From NCBI GenBank assembly GCA_949292875.1, contig CASFBJ010000008.1:68547-126955 (forward strand): a DNA stretch of 58,409 nucleotides. Reading direction: 5' to 3'. The notes beneath the pieces were generated by a model, which saw nothing but the letters and a program-made list of their open reading frames with translations, did not search any database and was not told the DNA's origin. Position numbers and translations under genes: made by a program. The stretch is from an uncultured Christensenella sp. GTDB taxonomy: Bacteria; Bacillota; Clostridia; Christensenellales; UBA1242. How positions within the stretch are numbered: the stretch's first letter is position 1; every line of letters begins with the position of its first letter. Positions 47,968 through 57,948 of this stretch are shown in pieces.

Positions 47968-50784
47968 ATGGAAGATAAAATCATTATTAAAGGTGCAAGA
48001 GAAAATAATCTTAAAAATGTAAATTTAGAAATACCAAGAAACAAATTAATAGTATTTAGTGGAGTGAGTGGAAGCGGTAAGAGTACACTTGCTTTTGATA
48101 CTATATATGCGGAAGGTCAAAGAAGATTTTTAGAAAGTCTATCTAGTTATGCTAGACAATTTTTAGGGCAGGCACAAAAGCCAGATGTAGATAGTATAGA
48201 AGGGCTATCTCCTGCCATTTCTATTGACCAAAAAACTACATCAAGTAATCCAAGAAGTACTGTGGGTACAGTAACGGAAATATATGACTATATTAGACTT
48301 TTATACGCAAACATAGGTACGCCACATTGTCCAAAATGTGGTAGAGAAATATCTCAACAAACAGTTGATGATATTTGTAATGCAGTCTTATCTCATAATG
48401 TTGGAGAAAAAATAATAGTACTTGCTCCTGTTGTAAGAGGTGAAAAAGGAGCTTTTGCAAAACTTTTTGAAAATCTACAAAAAGAAGGCTATGTTAGAGT
48501 GCTTGTAGATGATGAGATGAGAAGATTAGATGAAGATATACAACTTGATAAAAATAAGAAACATTACATTTCAGTTGTTATAGATAGACTTAAAATTGAT
48601 GAAGATATAAAGACAAGACTTGTTGCGAGTATTGAAACTGCTATTAAACTTGCAAATGGTTTAGTGGGTGTAAAATTTGAAGATAATGAAGTAGTTTATA
48701 GCACAAAGTATGCTTGTGAATATTGTAATATAAGTTTAGAAGAAATTACACCTAGACTTTTTAGTTTTAATAGTCCTATTGGAGCATGTGAAAATTGCTT
48801 AGGTATAGGAGAAAAACAAACTATTTCAAAAAATTTGTTGCTTAAAAATTCTCATTTAAGTATATATGATGGAGCTTTTGCTGTTTCTGGTTGGAGATAT
48901 GAAAATGATTCCATAAGCGGAATGTATTTTAAGGCATTAGAAAAAAAATATGGTATAGATTTAAAGAAGCCTATTAAAGATTTACCTAAAGAACATTTAG
49001 ATATCCTTTTGTATGGAAATAATAACGAAGAACTTGAAATGAAGTATCAAAGCAAAAAGTTAGGTGGTACTTATACATCATCTTTTGAAGGTATAATCTC
49101 TAACTTAGAAAGAAGATACAATGCTACTAATAGTGAACTAGTTAGAAAAGATATAGGTAGATTTATTGAAACTCAAAAATGCGAACATTGTCATGGCACA
49201 AGATTAAATGAAAAAGCGCTTTCTGTCAAAGTTAAGGGATTAAATATTTCTGAACTTTGCGATAAATCTATAAACGATGCTTTAGAGTGGTTTAATAAAA
49301 TAAAATTAGATGATAGCAAACAAAAAATTGCTCAACCTATTTTAAAAGAAATTAATGCTAGACTAAAATTTTTGCAAGATGTTGGCTTAGGATACTTAAC
49401 ATTGTCTAGAGTTTCCGCGACTTTAAGTGGAGGAGAATCACAAAGAATAAGACTTGCAACACAAATAGGTAGTGGGCTTGTAGGAGTTTTATACATCTTA
49501 GATGAACCAAGCATTGGATTACATCAAAGAGATAACGATAAATTATTAGATACAATGATAAAATTAAGAGATATGGGAAATACGCTAATAGTTGTTGAGC
49601 ATGACGAAGATACAATAAGAAAAGCAGATTTTATAGTAGATGTAGGAAAATATGCTGGTAAATTAGGTGGTGAAATAGTAGCTTCAGGGAGTATAAAAGA
49701 TATTTGTGCGTCACAAGATTCTTTAACAGGAAAATATTTAAGCGGTGAATTAAAAATTGAAGTTCCTAAAACAAGAAGAAGATCAAATAATTATATAGAA
49801 TTCAAAAATTGTCGCCAGAATAATTTAAAAAACATAAATGCAAAATTTAAAGTTGGGGTACTAAATGTTGTTGCAGGCGTAAGTGGTAGTGGAAAAAGTA
49901 GTTTAGTTACAGAGATTTTGTATCCTGCGTTATCAAATACACTAAATAAATCAAATTTAAAAGTGGGCGAATACAAAAGTATGAGCGGTGTTGAATATTT
50001 GGACAAGGTTATTCAAATAGATCAAAGTCCTATAGGTAGAACGCCAAGAAGCAACCCAGCAACATACACTGGAGTATTTAACGATATAAGAGAACTTTTT
50101 GCTTCAACTACAGGAGCAAAAGAAAGAGGATATACGCCAAGTAGATTTAGCTTTAATGTAGCAGGTGGCAGATGTGAAAAATGTGAGGGTGATGGCGTAA
50201 AGAAAATAGAAATGTACTTTTTACCAGATGTTTATGTTACTTGTAATGTATGTGGCGGTAAAAAATACAATAGTGAAACGCTTGAAGTAAAATACAAAGG
50301 AAAAAATATTTTTGATGTGTTAGAAATGACTGTAAGTGAAGCTTTAAAGTTTTTTGATAATATACCTAAAATTAAAAACAAACTACAGACACTAGAAGAT
50401 GTTGGTTTAGGTTATATCAAATTAGGGCAAAATGCTACTACTTTAAGTGGGGGTGAAGCTCAAAGAGTAAAACTAGCTACAGAGCTTAGCAAAAGAAGTA
50501 CAGGCAAAACTATATATATACTTGATGAACCTACTACAGGATTGCATTCATATGATGTTTCAAAATTATTGGATATATTAAATAGACTTGTAAATGCTGG
50601 CAATACGGTAGTAGTAATAGAGCATAATCTTGATGTAATAAAATGTGCTGACTATATTATAGATTTAGGTCCTGAAGGTGGAGATAATGGCGGAGAAATA
50701 GTTGCTATAGGTACGCCAGAAGAAATAAGTCAGTGTGAAAAAAGCTATACAGGTAAATATCTTAAAAAAATGTTGCAAAATTAA
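47968..50784 (+). CDS. uvrA: Excinuclease ABC subunit A
   Basis: The start is 47968 (MEDKIIIKGARENNLKN) because GGAG lies 6 bases upstream. Upstream in-frame starts add ~10 residues with no site. 938 residues. There are two ABC ATPase halves: Walker A GVSGSGKST (~31) and GVSGSGKSS (~633). Zinc-binding CxxC pairs occur (CPKCG, CEYC, CEHC, and CEKCEGDG with CNVCGGKKYN). It recognises bulky lesions and loads UvrB in nucleotide excision repair. uvrB and uvrC are not in the window. Confidence 0.97.
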   Translation: MEDKIIIKGARENNLKNVNLEIPRNKLIVFSGVSGSGKSTLAFDTIYAEGQRRFLESLSSYARQFLGQAQKPDVDSIEGLSPAISIDQKTTSSNPRSTVGTVTEIYDYIRLLYANIGTPHCPKCGREISQQTVDDICNAVLSHNVGEKIIVLAPVVRGEKGAFAKLFENLQKEGYVRVLVDDEMRRLDEDIQLDKNKKHYISVVIDRLKIDEDIKTRLVASIETAIKLANGLVGVKFEDNEVVYSTKYACEYCNISLEEITPRLFSFNSPIGACENCLGIGEKQTISKNLLLKNSHLSIYDGAFAVSGWRYENDSISGMYFKALEKKYGIDLKKPIKDLPKEHLDILLYGNNNEELEMKYQSKKLGGTYTSSFEGIISNLERRYNATNSELVRKDIGRFIETQKCEHCHGTRLNEKALSVKVKGLNISELCDKSINDALEWFNKIKLDDSKQKIAQPILKEINARLKFLQDVGLGYLTLSRVSATLSGGESQRIRLATQIGSGLVGVLYILDEPSIGLHQRDNDKLLDTMIKLRDMGNTLIVVEHDEDTIRKADFIVDVGKYAGKLGGEIVASGSIKDICASQDSLTGKYLSGELKIEVPKTRRRSNNYIEFKNCRQNNLKNINAKFKVGVLNVVAGVSGSGKSSLVTEILYPALSNTLNKSNLKVGEYKSMSGVEYLDKVIQIDQSPIGRTPRSNPATYTGVFNDIRELFASTTGAKERGYTPSRFSFNVAGGRCEKCEGDGVKKIEMYFLPDVYVTCNVCGGKKYNSETLEVKYKGKNIFDVLEMTVSEALKFFDNIPKIKNKLQTLEDVGLGYIKLGQNATTLSGGEAQRVKLATELSKRSTGKTIYILDEPTTGLHSYDVSKLLDILNRLVNAGNTVVVIEHNLDVIKCADYIIDLGPEGGDNGGEIVAIGTPEEISQCEKSYTGKYLKKMLQN

Positions 50785-50818
50785 AATTAATTACATTTCC
50801 ATAATTAAAATTAAAATA

Positions 50819-50845
50819 AAAAGCATGTTTTCATGCTTTTATTTT
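50819..50845 (+). terminator. Terminator after uvrA
   Basis: AAAAGCATG/CATGCTTTT with loop TTTT, followed by ATTTT. Confidence 0.85.
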
Positions 50846-50875
50846 AAAAATTTTTGCAAAATATTTATAAAGTAC

Positions 50876-50904
50876 TTTACAAATTTTTACAAATGCGTTA
50901 GTAT
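50876..50904 (+). promoter_or_regulatory. Sigma-A-type promoter of the Fic-like gene
   Basis: TTTACA (50876-50881), 17-base spacer, TAGTAT (50899-50904). GGAG then precedes the ATG at 50935. Confidence 0.6.
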
Positions 50905-50934
50905 ATATTGAGTTAAAAAAATGGAGATGTAAAA

Positions 50935-51768
50935 ATGGAATTAAAGGAAAAGATATATTACGAATTAGGCGGATTAAATCAAAGATGTAAAACAATGAAA
51001 AAATCTCAATTGTTAGTTCCTTTACTTGTAAGGCAAATGATTTATTCACTTAAGTTGATAGATAGAAATGTAACATTTGAAGAAGTGTTTGACCCTAACA
51101 TGAATACTAAACCTAGTAAAGATGTAATTAAAATATTAAAATATATTAAATGTACAAATGATATAACAATGAAGAAATCATTTGATGCAGTTTCTTTTGA
51201 AAAATATTTATCTACGATAGATAAAACTTATGTTTATGATGATGAGTTTGTTAGCAAAAATCTTATGCCTGATATAGATTCTTTGTGCAATATATTTTTG
51301 CATATTTTAAGACAAAGAAATCTTAAAGGAAAAAGTGTATTTTTTGCAAGTGCAATAATAAATGCTTTTTTAACAACAAGCGGACTTTTAGAATATCCTG
51401 TTCTAGATATGCCATATATGATATATAAGTATGGTACACCATCAAACAAACAAGAGTTTTATGAGATTCTTTTAAAGTCTGTAGAAAATACACTTAGTCT
51501 TTTAGATAAGCATAAAGCTATAATGAAAATGGATGCAAAACAAATGGAAGAAGTAACAATGAAGTCAGTTAAGACTGCATATGCATTTATTCAAGAAAAT
51601 CCAGTATGTGAAGTTGGTCAACTTGTAGATAATTTAGATTTAGCTTTTGCTACAGCAAGTAAAGCTGCAGGTGTTTTAGAAGATATGGGAATACTTGAAA
51701 AAATAGCTGGAAGTCAAAGATATAGAGTCTTTAAGTACTCATCAATTACAAATTTATTTAATTATTAA
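50935..51768 (+). CDS. Fic-fold-like protein with C-terminal winged helix, catalytic motif absent
   Basis: 277 residues. The second half reads like the end of Fic/DOC proteins: a helix (FASAIINAFLTTSGLLEYPVL), a stretch NKQEFYEILLKSVENTLSLL and a winged helix at ~215-270 (ATASKAAGVLEDMGILEKIAG, RYRVFKY). The HPFxxGNGR AMP-transfer motif is missing; HILRQRNLKGKS stands in its place. It is thus likely a DNA-binding or protein-binding relative rather than an AMP-transferase. It has its own promoter and terminators. Fic relation is inferred from pattern, not proven. Confidence 0.55.
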   Translation: MELKEKIYYELGGLNQRCKTMKKSQLLVPLLVRQMIYSLKLIDRNVTFEEVFDPNMNTKPSKDVIKILKYIKCTNDITMKKSFDAVSFEKYLSTIDKTYVYDDEFVSKNLMPDIDSLCNIFLHILRQRNLKGKSVFFASAIINAFLTTSGLLEYPVLDMPYMIYKYGTPSNKQEFYEILLKSVENTLSLLDKHKAIMKMDAKQMEEVTMKSVKTAYAFIQENPVCEVGQLVDNLDLAFATASKAAGVLEDMGILEKIAGSQRYRVFKYSSITNLFNY

Positions 51769-51797
51769 AAGAACGCCATTGGCGTTCTTTTAATTTT
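51764..51797. terminator. Bidirectional terminator
   Basis: AAAAGAACGCC/GGCGTTCTTTT, loop ATT. The stop codon of the upstream gene is inside the ascending arm. cysS ends on the other side. Confidence 0.92.
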
Positions 51798-51853
51798 AAT
51801 TATTTCACTACTTATAAAATAAAACAATAAAAGTAATAATAAATAATCTTATA

Positions 51854-53254
51854 TTATATCTTTTTTAATTCGTATCCGTTTGCGTTATCTATAATCGCAT
51901 ATCCTTGCTCTTTAATTTGTTCTCTAAGTTTGTCAGCTTTTGTATAATCCTTATTTTTCTTTGCTTCATTTCTTTCTTTTGCTAGGTGTAAGATTTCATC
52001 AGGAATAGAGGAGTCATTTGTTTTAACTTCTATTTCTTTGTCTAAGTCTAACCCGAAAACATAATCCATTCTTATTGCACTATTATATACATCTTCGCTT
52101 AAAGGCATTTCTTTAAGCATATCCCACATTATACCTAAAGCACTAGATGTGTTTAAGTCATCGTTTATTGCTTCTGTAAATTTATCCATATATAATGATA
52201 AATTTAAAATTTCTTTGCTGTTTAATTCACGTTTAACATTTTTGTGAGAATTTACTAATGCTCTTAGTCTAGATAATGCTATTTTAGATGCTTGTAATGC
52301 TTCAAATGTAAAATTTAATTTTTTTCTATATGAAGTTTGTAGGGAAAAGTACCTAAAATCTAATGGAGAATATCCTTTGTCTATTAAATCTTGTATAGTA
52401 TAACAATTGTTTAGGCTTTTACTCATTTTACCACCATCAACTTGTAAAAATTCGCAGTGCATCCATCTATTAACTACTTTATGTCCAAGAGCACAATCGT
52501 TTTGCGCTATTTCATTTTCATGATGTACTGTTAAATGGTCTATACCGCCTGTGTGTATATCAAAGTAATCTCCTAAGTATTTTTTAGCCATTGCACTACA
52601 TTCAATATGCCAGCCAGGGCAACCTAAACCCCATGGACTTTCCCATTTCATAATGTGATTAGGTTCAACAAATTTCCATAAAGCGAAATCTTGAGGATTT
52701 CTTTTTTCTTCATTTATTTCCACTCTTGCTCCAGCGAGTTTGTCTTCTAGACTCATATTGCTTAATTTTCCATAATCTGCAAATTTACTCACATCAAAAT
52801 AAACGCCGTCACTTATAATATATGTGTAACCTTTTTGTTCTAAGGTTTTAATAAAATCAATCATTTCTTTAATGTGATCAGTTGCTTTAACTATATAGGT
52901 AGGTTTTTTAATGTTTAATCTTTCTAAGTCTTTCAAAAATGCGTTAGTGTAAAAATCTGCTATATCATATACAGATTTATGTTCTTTTTGTGCACTTACA
53001 GACATTTTATCTTCGCCTTCATCTTCATCGCTTGTAAGGTGTCCAACATCTGTAATATTCATAACATTTATAACTTTATAGTGATTATATTCTAGTACTC
53101 TTTTTAATGTATCCATAAAAAGATAAGCTCGCATATTTCCTATATGAGCATAATAATATACAGTAGGTCCGCAAGAATACATTTTTACTATGCCATCATT
53201 ATTTATTGTTTTGAATTCTGTTTTTTCTTTTGTTAGCGAGTCGTAAAGCTTCAT
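51854..53254 (-). CDS. cysS: Cysteinyl-tRNA synthetase
   Basis: 466 residues. The class I motifs are H36-I-G-N (the HIGH motif) and KMSKS (GGKMSKSLNN, ~267-271). Zinc ligands include C28 (SCGPTVY) and the GLGCPGWHIECSAMA segment. It charges tRNA-Cys. The start overlaps the end of the dnaI-like gene by 4 bases, so translation is coupled with the replication-loader gene. SD AAGGAGA. No T-box leader is visible. Confidence 0.97.
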   Translation of the reverse strand: MKLYDSLTKEKTEFKTINNDGIVKMYSCGPTVYYYAHIGNMRAYLFMDTLKRVLEYNHYKVINVMNITDVGHLTSDEDEGEDKMSVSAQKEHKSVYDIADFYTNAFLKDLERLNIKKPTYIVKATDHIKEMIDFIKTLEQKGYTYIISDGVYFDVSKFADYGKLSNMSLEDKLAGARVEINEEKRNPQDFALWKFVEPNHIMKWESPWGLGCPGWHIECSAMAKKYLGDYFDIHTGGIDHLTVHHENEIAQNDCALGHKVVNRWMHCEFLQVDGGKMSKSLNNCYTIQDLIDKGYSPLDFRYFSLQTSYRKKLNFTFEALQASKIALSRLRALVNSHKNVKRELNSKEILNLSLYMDKFTEAINDDLNTSSALGIMWDMLKEMPLSEDVYNSAIRMDYVFGLDLDKEIEVKTNDSSIPDEILHLAKERNEAKKNKDYTKADKLREQIKEQGYAIIDNANGYELKKI

Positions 53255-54174
53255 ATATTCTCCTTTTTTAATCTTAAATCTTTATCTCCAAATTGTAAAC
53301 AAATACATTTTTGAGAATTGAAAAGTCTTGAAAATAATCTTTCACCATATCTTTCTATTATACCATTACTTAAAAGGTTTGTTGTTATAATAGTTAGTTT
53401 TTCATGTATTTGTCTTTCATTTACAAGGTTTAACAAATACTCTTTTGTTACATTTTTAAACATAGGTTCTGTGCCTAAATCATCAATTATAAGAACATCG
53501 CAATCAATGTATGGTTGAAAATAAGACAATTTGTTTTCATCAAATGTTGTGTGAAATTGCAAAAAGTCGTTTACCAAATTTGTTGCTGTTGTAAATATTG
53601 TGTAAAGTTCTTTTTTGATAAAATAATTTGCCATTGCTTGTGTGATGTATGTTTTGCCTACGCCTGTATCTCCGGCAAGTAAAAGATTAGTATAAGTAGT
53701 TTTAGTAGGGTAGGTTTTACAAAAATCTTTTATAGTTTTTAGTATTTTTTCATCTACATCTTTACAATCTTCAAAACTTACATTTTTTAAAGGCATTTTG
53801 CATTTTTCTTTTAGAAGATGATTGATAATATTTTTAGCACAACTGCATCTTTTCCCATCAATGTATCCACTATCATTACATTTATTACACTCGTATATAG
53901 GTGATAGCATTTCTCTTGTTAGACCTATATTTTTTAAGATTTTATCTTGTTCAATTTTGCATTCTAAAATATTTTTTTCGTATTCATAATTGTCTCTACC
54001 TTCAATATTTGCTTTTGCAACTTCAATAGTTAATTCACCTATTTTATTTTCTAAATTAAGATAGTCTTTATTTTGAAGTGCCGAATTTTTATTTATGTCG
54101 GCAAGAATAATGGCGTTTGATTTTCTTTTTTCAAGTATTTTATTCACTTCATCTTCTAGGTAAAATTCGTTCAT
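53251..54174 (-). CDS. dnaI: DnaI/DnaC-like helicase loader
   Basis: 307 residues. A helical N-terminal domain with a zinc-binding Cys cluster (CNKCNDSGYIDGKRCSCAK, ~95-113) is followed by an AAA+ ATPase: Walker A GDTGVGKTYIT (~168-178), Walker B VLIIDDLGTEP. It loads the replicative helicase onto DNA. The Cys cluster plus P-loop is the DnaI arrangement. SD AAGGAG. It lies between dnaD-like and cysS genes in one unit. Confidence 0.9.
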   Translation of the reverse strand: MNEFYLEDEVNKILEKRKSNAIILADINKNSALQNKDYLNLENKIGELTIEVAKANIEGRDNYEYEKNILECKIEQDKILKNIGLTREMLSPIYECNKCNDSGYIDGKRCSCAKNIINHLLKEKCKMPLKNVSFEDCKDVDEKILKTIKDFCKTYPTKTTYTNLLLAGDTGVGKTYITQAMANYFIKKELYTIFTTATNLVNDFLQFHTTFDENKLSYFQPYIDCDVLIIDDLGTEPMFKNVTKEYLLNLVNERQIHEKLTIITTNLLSNGIIERYGERLFSRLFNSQKCICLQFGDKDLRLKKENI

Positions 54175-54189
54175 ATATCATCTCCTTTA

Positions 54190-55647
54190 TTAGAATTTTA
54201 TGTCATCAATATTTGTAAAGAAAGCGTTTAATTCTTCTGTTGTATAATTACGAGTCCTAACAATATTTTTAGTTTCTGGTTTATTATTATTGTTTTTCGC
54301 TTCAAACTTTTTGTCTTCATTTTTAGCTTGCTCTACAGTACTTATATTGTTTAAATGATAATGGCATAATATTTTGTTTAAGTATTGCATGGGTTGAGAA
54401 ACACCAATACTTTTTGAAATGGCGTAATCAAGTAAATTTTCATTTATGTTATATGTATTTGTCCATAAGTTATACATGTATCTATCGTTAGAATTTACCT
54501 GTCTTGCTAATTGTAATTTTTCTAAAATCTTTTTAATATTTTCGTCTATATTTATTATATCTGCTATGTATTCATTAATTGCTTCTAAAGTTACTAAACC
54601 GAGTTTAAAAAATTTATCTATTCTTAATTCCATGCCTTCTAGCGTTTTAATGCCACTTTTAAAACAGTATTTTGCAACTTGTATAAGGGTTTCATTATCA
54701 TATCCAAAATTTGTCCATTTTAAAATGTAATTTTCTATTACAGGTTCTAGATTATCGTAGTAAATGCCTAATTCTTTTAGTATTGATTTAGCTAAAATGA
54801 AATAGTTTTCTTTTTTATCTTCATATGCTTTTATATCTTCAATGGTGTTTAACTTCATTTCATAATATTGTTTCATTTTTTTCTCTAAAGTATTTATACC
54901 ATTTTTAGATTTATTTTTAATGCTTCTAGCGACTTGATTAATAACTTCAATGTCAAAGCCTAATTCATTAGAAATGAAATTAAAAGCATTTATTTCATCT
55001 ATATTTGCATTTCTTTTAATTCCAAATATTTTAAGTAGATTTTTAAGTATTTCGTTTGTTTCGCTTATAGAATCTATATGATTTAGTACATCTTTTTGTG
55101 TTTTTACACCTTTGTTCAACCAATCTGTAGCAACTGTTAAAATATATTTGTATCCAATATCTTTACCTTGAGTGCTAGTACAATAATTTGCTATAGCAAG
55201 TAGGGCAGATGGTTGCATATTTGAAGATTCTAAAAATTCCATATAACTTTGATATTCTACTAAAGATAAAAGTCTACCAGAAATTATTTCTTGTATATCT
55301 TTGCAAAAGTCTTTATATTTGCCATTTAAAATTTGTTTTTCTCTATCAAAATTTCTAATTATATCAAGGTATCTTATTTCAAAAGGTTCTATGTCTATAA
55401 TTTTTACAAGTCCTTTTTCTTGCCAATAAGCAAAAGCACCAAAAATATCTTCTTTACATAAATCAAAATATTTTGTAAAGTGTTCTAAAGTATTTCCTTT
55501 ATCTTGATTTTGACACAAATATAGTCCATATAAGTATATTTTTACATAATTATCTGGAGCTTGTGCCATATAGTCTACAAAAAAAATATTACTTATTTCA
55601 GTATAATTTTTTACCTTTTTACTTGTTGAAAATTGACAAAATCCCAT
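54190..55647 (-). CDS. DnaD-domain replication initiation protein
   Basis: 485 residues. An N-terminal winged-helix region (~15-80) is followed by helical repeats that look like two DnaB/DnaD-type C-terminal domains (for example IANYCTSTQGKDIGYKYILTVATDW and VAKYCFKSGIKTLEGM in turn). The TLEGME- and YEMKLNTIEDI-type segments match the DnaD_C pattern. With DnaI it assembles helicase at origins and restart sites. Length and pairing fit DnaB-type (Gram-positive) initiation proteins. SD AAAGGTG. Confidence 0.85.
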   Translation of the reverse strand: MGFCQFSTSKKVKNYTEISNIFFVDYMAQAPDNYVKIYLYGLYLCQNQDKGNTLEHFTKYFDLCKEDIFGAFAYWQEKGLVKIIDIEPFEIRYLDIIRNFDREKQILNGKYKDFCKDIQEIISGRLLSLVEYQSYMEFLESSNMQPSALLAIANYCTSTQGKDIGYKYILTVATDWLNKGVKTQKDVLNHIDSISETNEILKNLLKIFGIKRNANIDEINAFNFISNELGFDIEVINQVARSIKNKSKNGINTLEKKMKQYYEMKLNTIEDIKAYEDKKENYFILAKSILKELGIYYDNLEPVIENYILKWTNFGYDNETLIQVAKYCFKSGIKTLEGMELRIDKFFKLGLVTLEAINEYIADIINIDENIKKILEKLQLARQVNSNDRYMYNLWTNTYNINENLLDYAISKSIGVSQPMQYLNKILCHYHLNNISTVEQAKNEDKKFEAKNNNNKPETKNIVRTRNYTTEELNAFFTNIDDIKF

Positions 55648-55784
55648 AAGTTCACCTTTAGTAATTGATTTGATTAAGATAGTATAGCATTTTTTATTTT
55701 ACTTAACAAGTGTTATTTGTTATATTTTTACTTTTTTTATAATATACATAAAAGAATATAAAGTTGTATAAGAGGGTATTTTGT

Positions 55785-57266
55785 ATGAAAAAAATTGCTA
55801 TATTTTTTTTAGTTTGCTTTTGTTTTATATGTGGCTGTGGACAAGTTAATATACTTGAAAAAGTTGCGGGAAATATTCATAATTATGCCATAGATATGAA
55901 AATTGATTGTGTAAATAAGAAGGTTGTCGCTAACGAAAAAGTTGATTATATAAACAATACAGAAATAATATTAAAAGAGATAAGGTTTCATCTATATCCT
56001 AATGCTTTTAAAAATATAGACTCCACTCAAGCTCCAGTAAGTGAATATAATTTCGAAAAAGCCTATCTAAACGGTTTTGATTCTGGATATATTGAGATAA
56101 AAAATGTTAGTTATGAAAAAAATCAAGATGCTATATACGAGATTGTTGGTGATGAGAAAAATATTTTAGTGGTTAAATTACAAAATGAATTATATCCTCA
56201 AGATAGATGTGAAGTAAACATAGAATTTGAAGTAAAAATACCTAATGTTATTCATAGATTTGGTTATGGAGAAAATACAATAAATCTTGGAAATTTTTAT
56301 CCAATAGCTTGCGTATATGAAAATGGTAGTTGGAAGCAAGACGGCTACCATTATAACGGAGACCCTTTTTATAGTGAAATGGCAAATTATAATGTAAATA
56401 TTGAATATAATGAAGATTATAACATAGCTACAACAGGTGAGTGTAAAGTTTCTAAGAAAAATAATAAAAATATTGCTTCCGCTAATGCAAAAGTGGTAAG
56501 AGATTTTGCTATTGTTTTAAGTAACAAATTTGAAGTAATACAAGAAACTTTCCATGATACATTGATTTCATATATGTATTATGAAGATGAAAATGTCAAT
56601 GAAACAATGCAACTTATAAAAGATGCTATTCAAACATTTGAGGGGTTGATAGGAGATTATCCTTATAAAACTTTAACCGTAGTTCAATCAAATTTTTTGC
56701 ATGGGGGCATGGAGTATCCTAATCTTGTACTTATAAGTGATGTTATTGCTAACAGAAAAGACTATTTTAATGTCGTAGTTCATGAAATAGCACATCAATG
56801 GTTTTACAATATTATAGGTAATGATGAATATAGTGAAGCATGGCTTGATGAAGGTTTAACAGAATATGTAACGACATTGTTTTTTGGAATAAATCAAAAA
56901 TATGGAATAGATTACAATGAAGTAATAGGAAATATGCTTTCAAGTTATCAACTTTTTGTTGAGATATATACAGATGTGTTTGGAGAACTAGATACTTCAA
57001 TGGATAGACCATTAAATGCTTTTAGAAGTGAGCCTGAATACACATATTGCGTATATATTAAGGGCGTCCTAATGTTAGACCATTTAAAAGAAACGATAGG
57101 CGAAAGTGCTTTTTATATGGGACTAAAAAACTATTATAATGATAACAAATTTAAAATAGCAAGAAAAGACAATTTTATTTCTGCCTTTCAAAGAGCTAGT
57201 AATAAAGATATATCTGGCATTATTAAATCATGGATAGATGGTAGTGCGATACTGCAAAAAATATAA
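55785..57266 (+). CDS. M1-family (gluzincin) metallopeptidase lipoprotein
   Basis: The start at 55785 has AGAGGG 8 bases upstream and gives a proper lipoprotein signal (MKKIAIFFLVCFCFICGC) with lipidated Cys at 18. 493 residues. Zinc-binding H333-EIA-H337 with E356 (WLDEGLTEY) 19 residues on is the M1 HEXXH-x18-E motif. The N-terminal beta saddle is present. The exopeptidase GAMEN motif is replaced by GGMEY. It probably acts at the outer face of the membrane on peptides. Confidence 0.92.
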   Translation: MKKIAIFFLVCFCFICGCGQVNILEKVAGNIHNYAIDMKIDCVNKKVVANEKVDYINNTEIILKEIRFHLYPNAFKNIDSTQAPVSEYNFEKAYLNGFDSGYIEIKNVSYEKNQDAIYEIVGDEKNILVVKLQNELYPQDRCEVNIEFEVKIPNVIHRFGYGENTINLGNFYPIACVYENGSWKQDGYHYNGDPFYSEMANYNVNIEYNEDYNIATTGECKVSKKNNKNIASANAKVVRDFAIVLSNKFEVIQETFHDTLISYMYYEDENVNETMQLIKDAIQTFEGLIGDYPYKTLTVVQSNFLHGGMEYPNLVLISDVIANRKDYFNVVVHEIAHQWFYNIIGNDEYSEAWLDEGLTEYVTTLFFGINQKYGIDYNEVIGNMLSSYQLFVEIYTDVFGELDTSMDRPLNAFRSEPEYTYCVYIKGVLMLDHLKETIGESAFYMGLKNYYNDNKFKIARKDNFISAFQRASNKDISGIIKSWIDGSAILQKI

Positions 57267-57274
57267 AACACTTA

Positions 57275-57303
57275 TTGACTTTTTAAGTCCTCTATGGTAT
57301 AAT
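57275..57303 (+). promoter_or_regulatory. Near-consensus promoter with palindrome over the -35
   Basis: TTGACT (57275-57280), 17-base spacer, TATAAT (57298-57303). GACTT-TTT-AAGTC (57277-57289) overlaps the -35 and could be an operator. Confidence 0.7.
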
Positions 57304-57332
57304 AAAGTACAAAATAAAAAGGAGGTATTTAT

Positions 57333-57923
57333 ATGTATATTAGTTCTTTTAAAAGAAAAAAGACTGGTGCCGATTCGCCAGAGATAACATTGCCAGTTAA
57401 GAAGACGCCATTAAGTACCTCTATAAAAGTTGAAGCGAAGTTTATGGGTAGAAATGCTTTAAAATGTGTAAAGTATTGTGCTAGTCAAACTAAAAAAATG
57501 TGCAGTGATGTTATGGGTACAAATATTTTTGATTTGTATGATTGCTCAAATTGTAAGCCAGCAAAGCATCCTATATTTGATAGCAAAGGCTGGAAAAGTA
57601 TAAGATTTTTCTTTATCCTATTTACATTATTTTGTCCTGCGTACATATTTATGAATCCTACTTTATATGCTGCGGCAGGTGGAGTGCTTTTAATGGATGC
57701 GTCTGCTACTGGTAAAGCGAAACCTAAAGATAAAGTTAAACCATCTGCTAGGCAAAAAAGATTAGCAAAAGAGAGACAAGAGGCTGAAAAATTAAGAAAA
57801 GAAAAAGAAGAAACTGCTCAGAAAGTTTTAACAGAAGCAAGAACTAGAAGAGAAAAATATCTTGAAAGAAAATTAAGTACTATCCCTGAACCAAGAAATT
57901 TTGAACCTGTTAGTGGAGTATAG
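57333..57923 (+). CDS. Small membrane protein with charged coiled-coil tail, unknown
   Basis: 196 residues, SD AAGGAGG. A basic N-terminal domain has several cysteines (CVKYCASQTKKMC, YDCSNCKP). One or two hydrophobic segments follow (~92-112 FFFILFTLFCPAYIF and ~114-128). A strongly charged coiled coil (~150-185, RQEAEKLRKEKEETAQKV) makes up the tail. No family was recognised. It is monocistronic with its own strong promoter and terminator. Confidence 0.65.
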   Translation: MYISSFKRKKTGADSPEITLPVKKTPLSTSIKVEAKFMGRNALKCVKYCASQTKKMCSDVMGTNIFDLYDCSNCKPAKHPIFDSKGWKSIRFFFILFTLFCPAYIFMNPTLYAAAGGVLLMDASATGKAKPKDKVKPSARQKRLAKERQEAEKLRKEKEETAQKVLTEARTRREKYLERKLSTIPEPRNFEPVSGV

Positions 57924-57948
57924 TTTTGGCTATACTTCTTTTTATTTA
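57917..57948 (+). terminator. Terminator after the 57333 gene
   Basis: AGTATAG/CTATACT, loop of 6, then a T-rich run. The stop codon lies within the stem. Confidence 0.85.

Noticed and set aside
51854..53254. T-box leader for cysS
   Set aside because: cysS starts inside the preceding gene's end, leaving no room for a leader, and no T-box sequence was seen.
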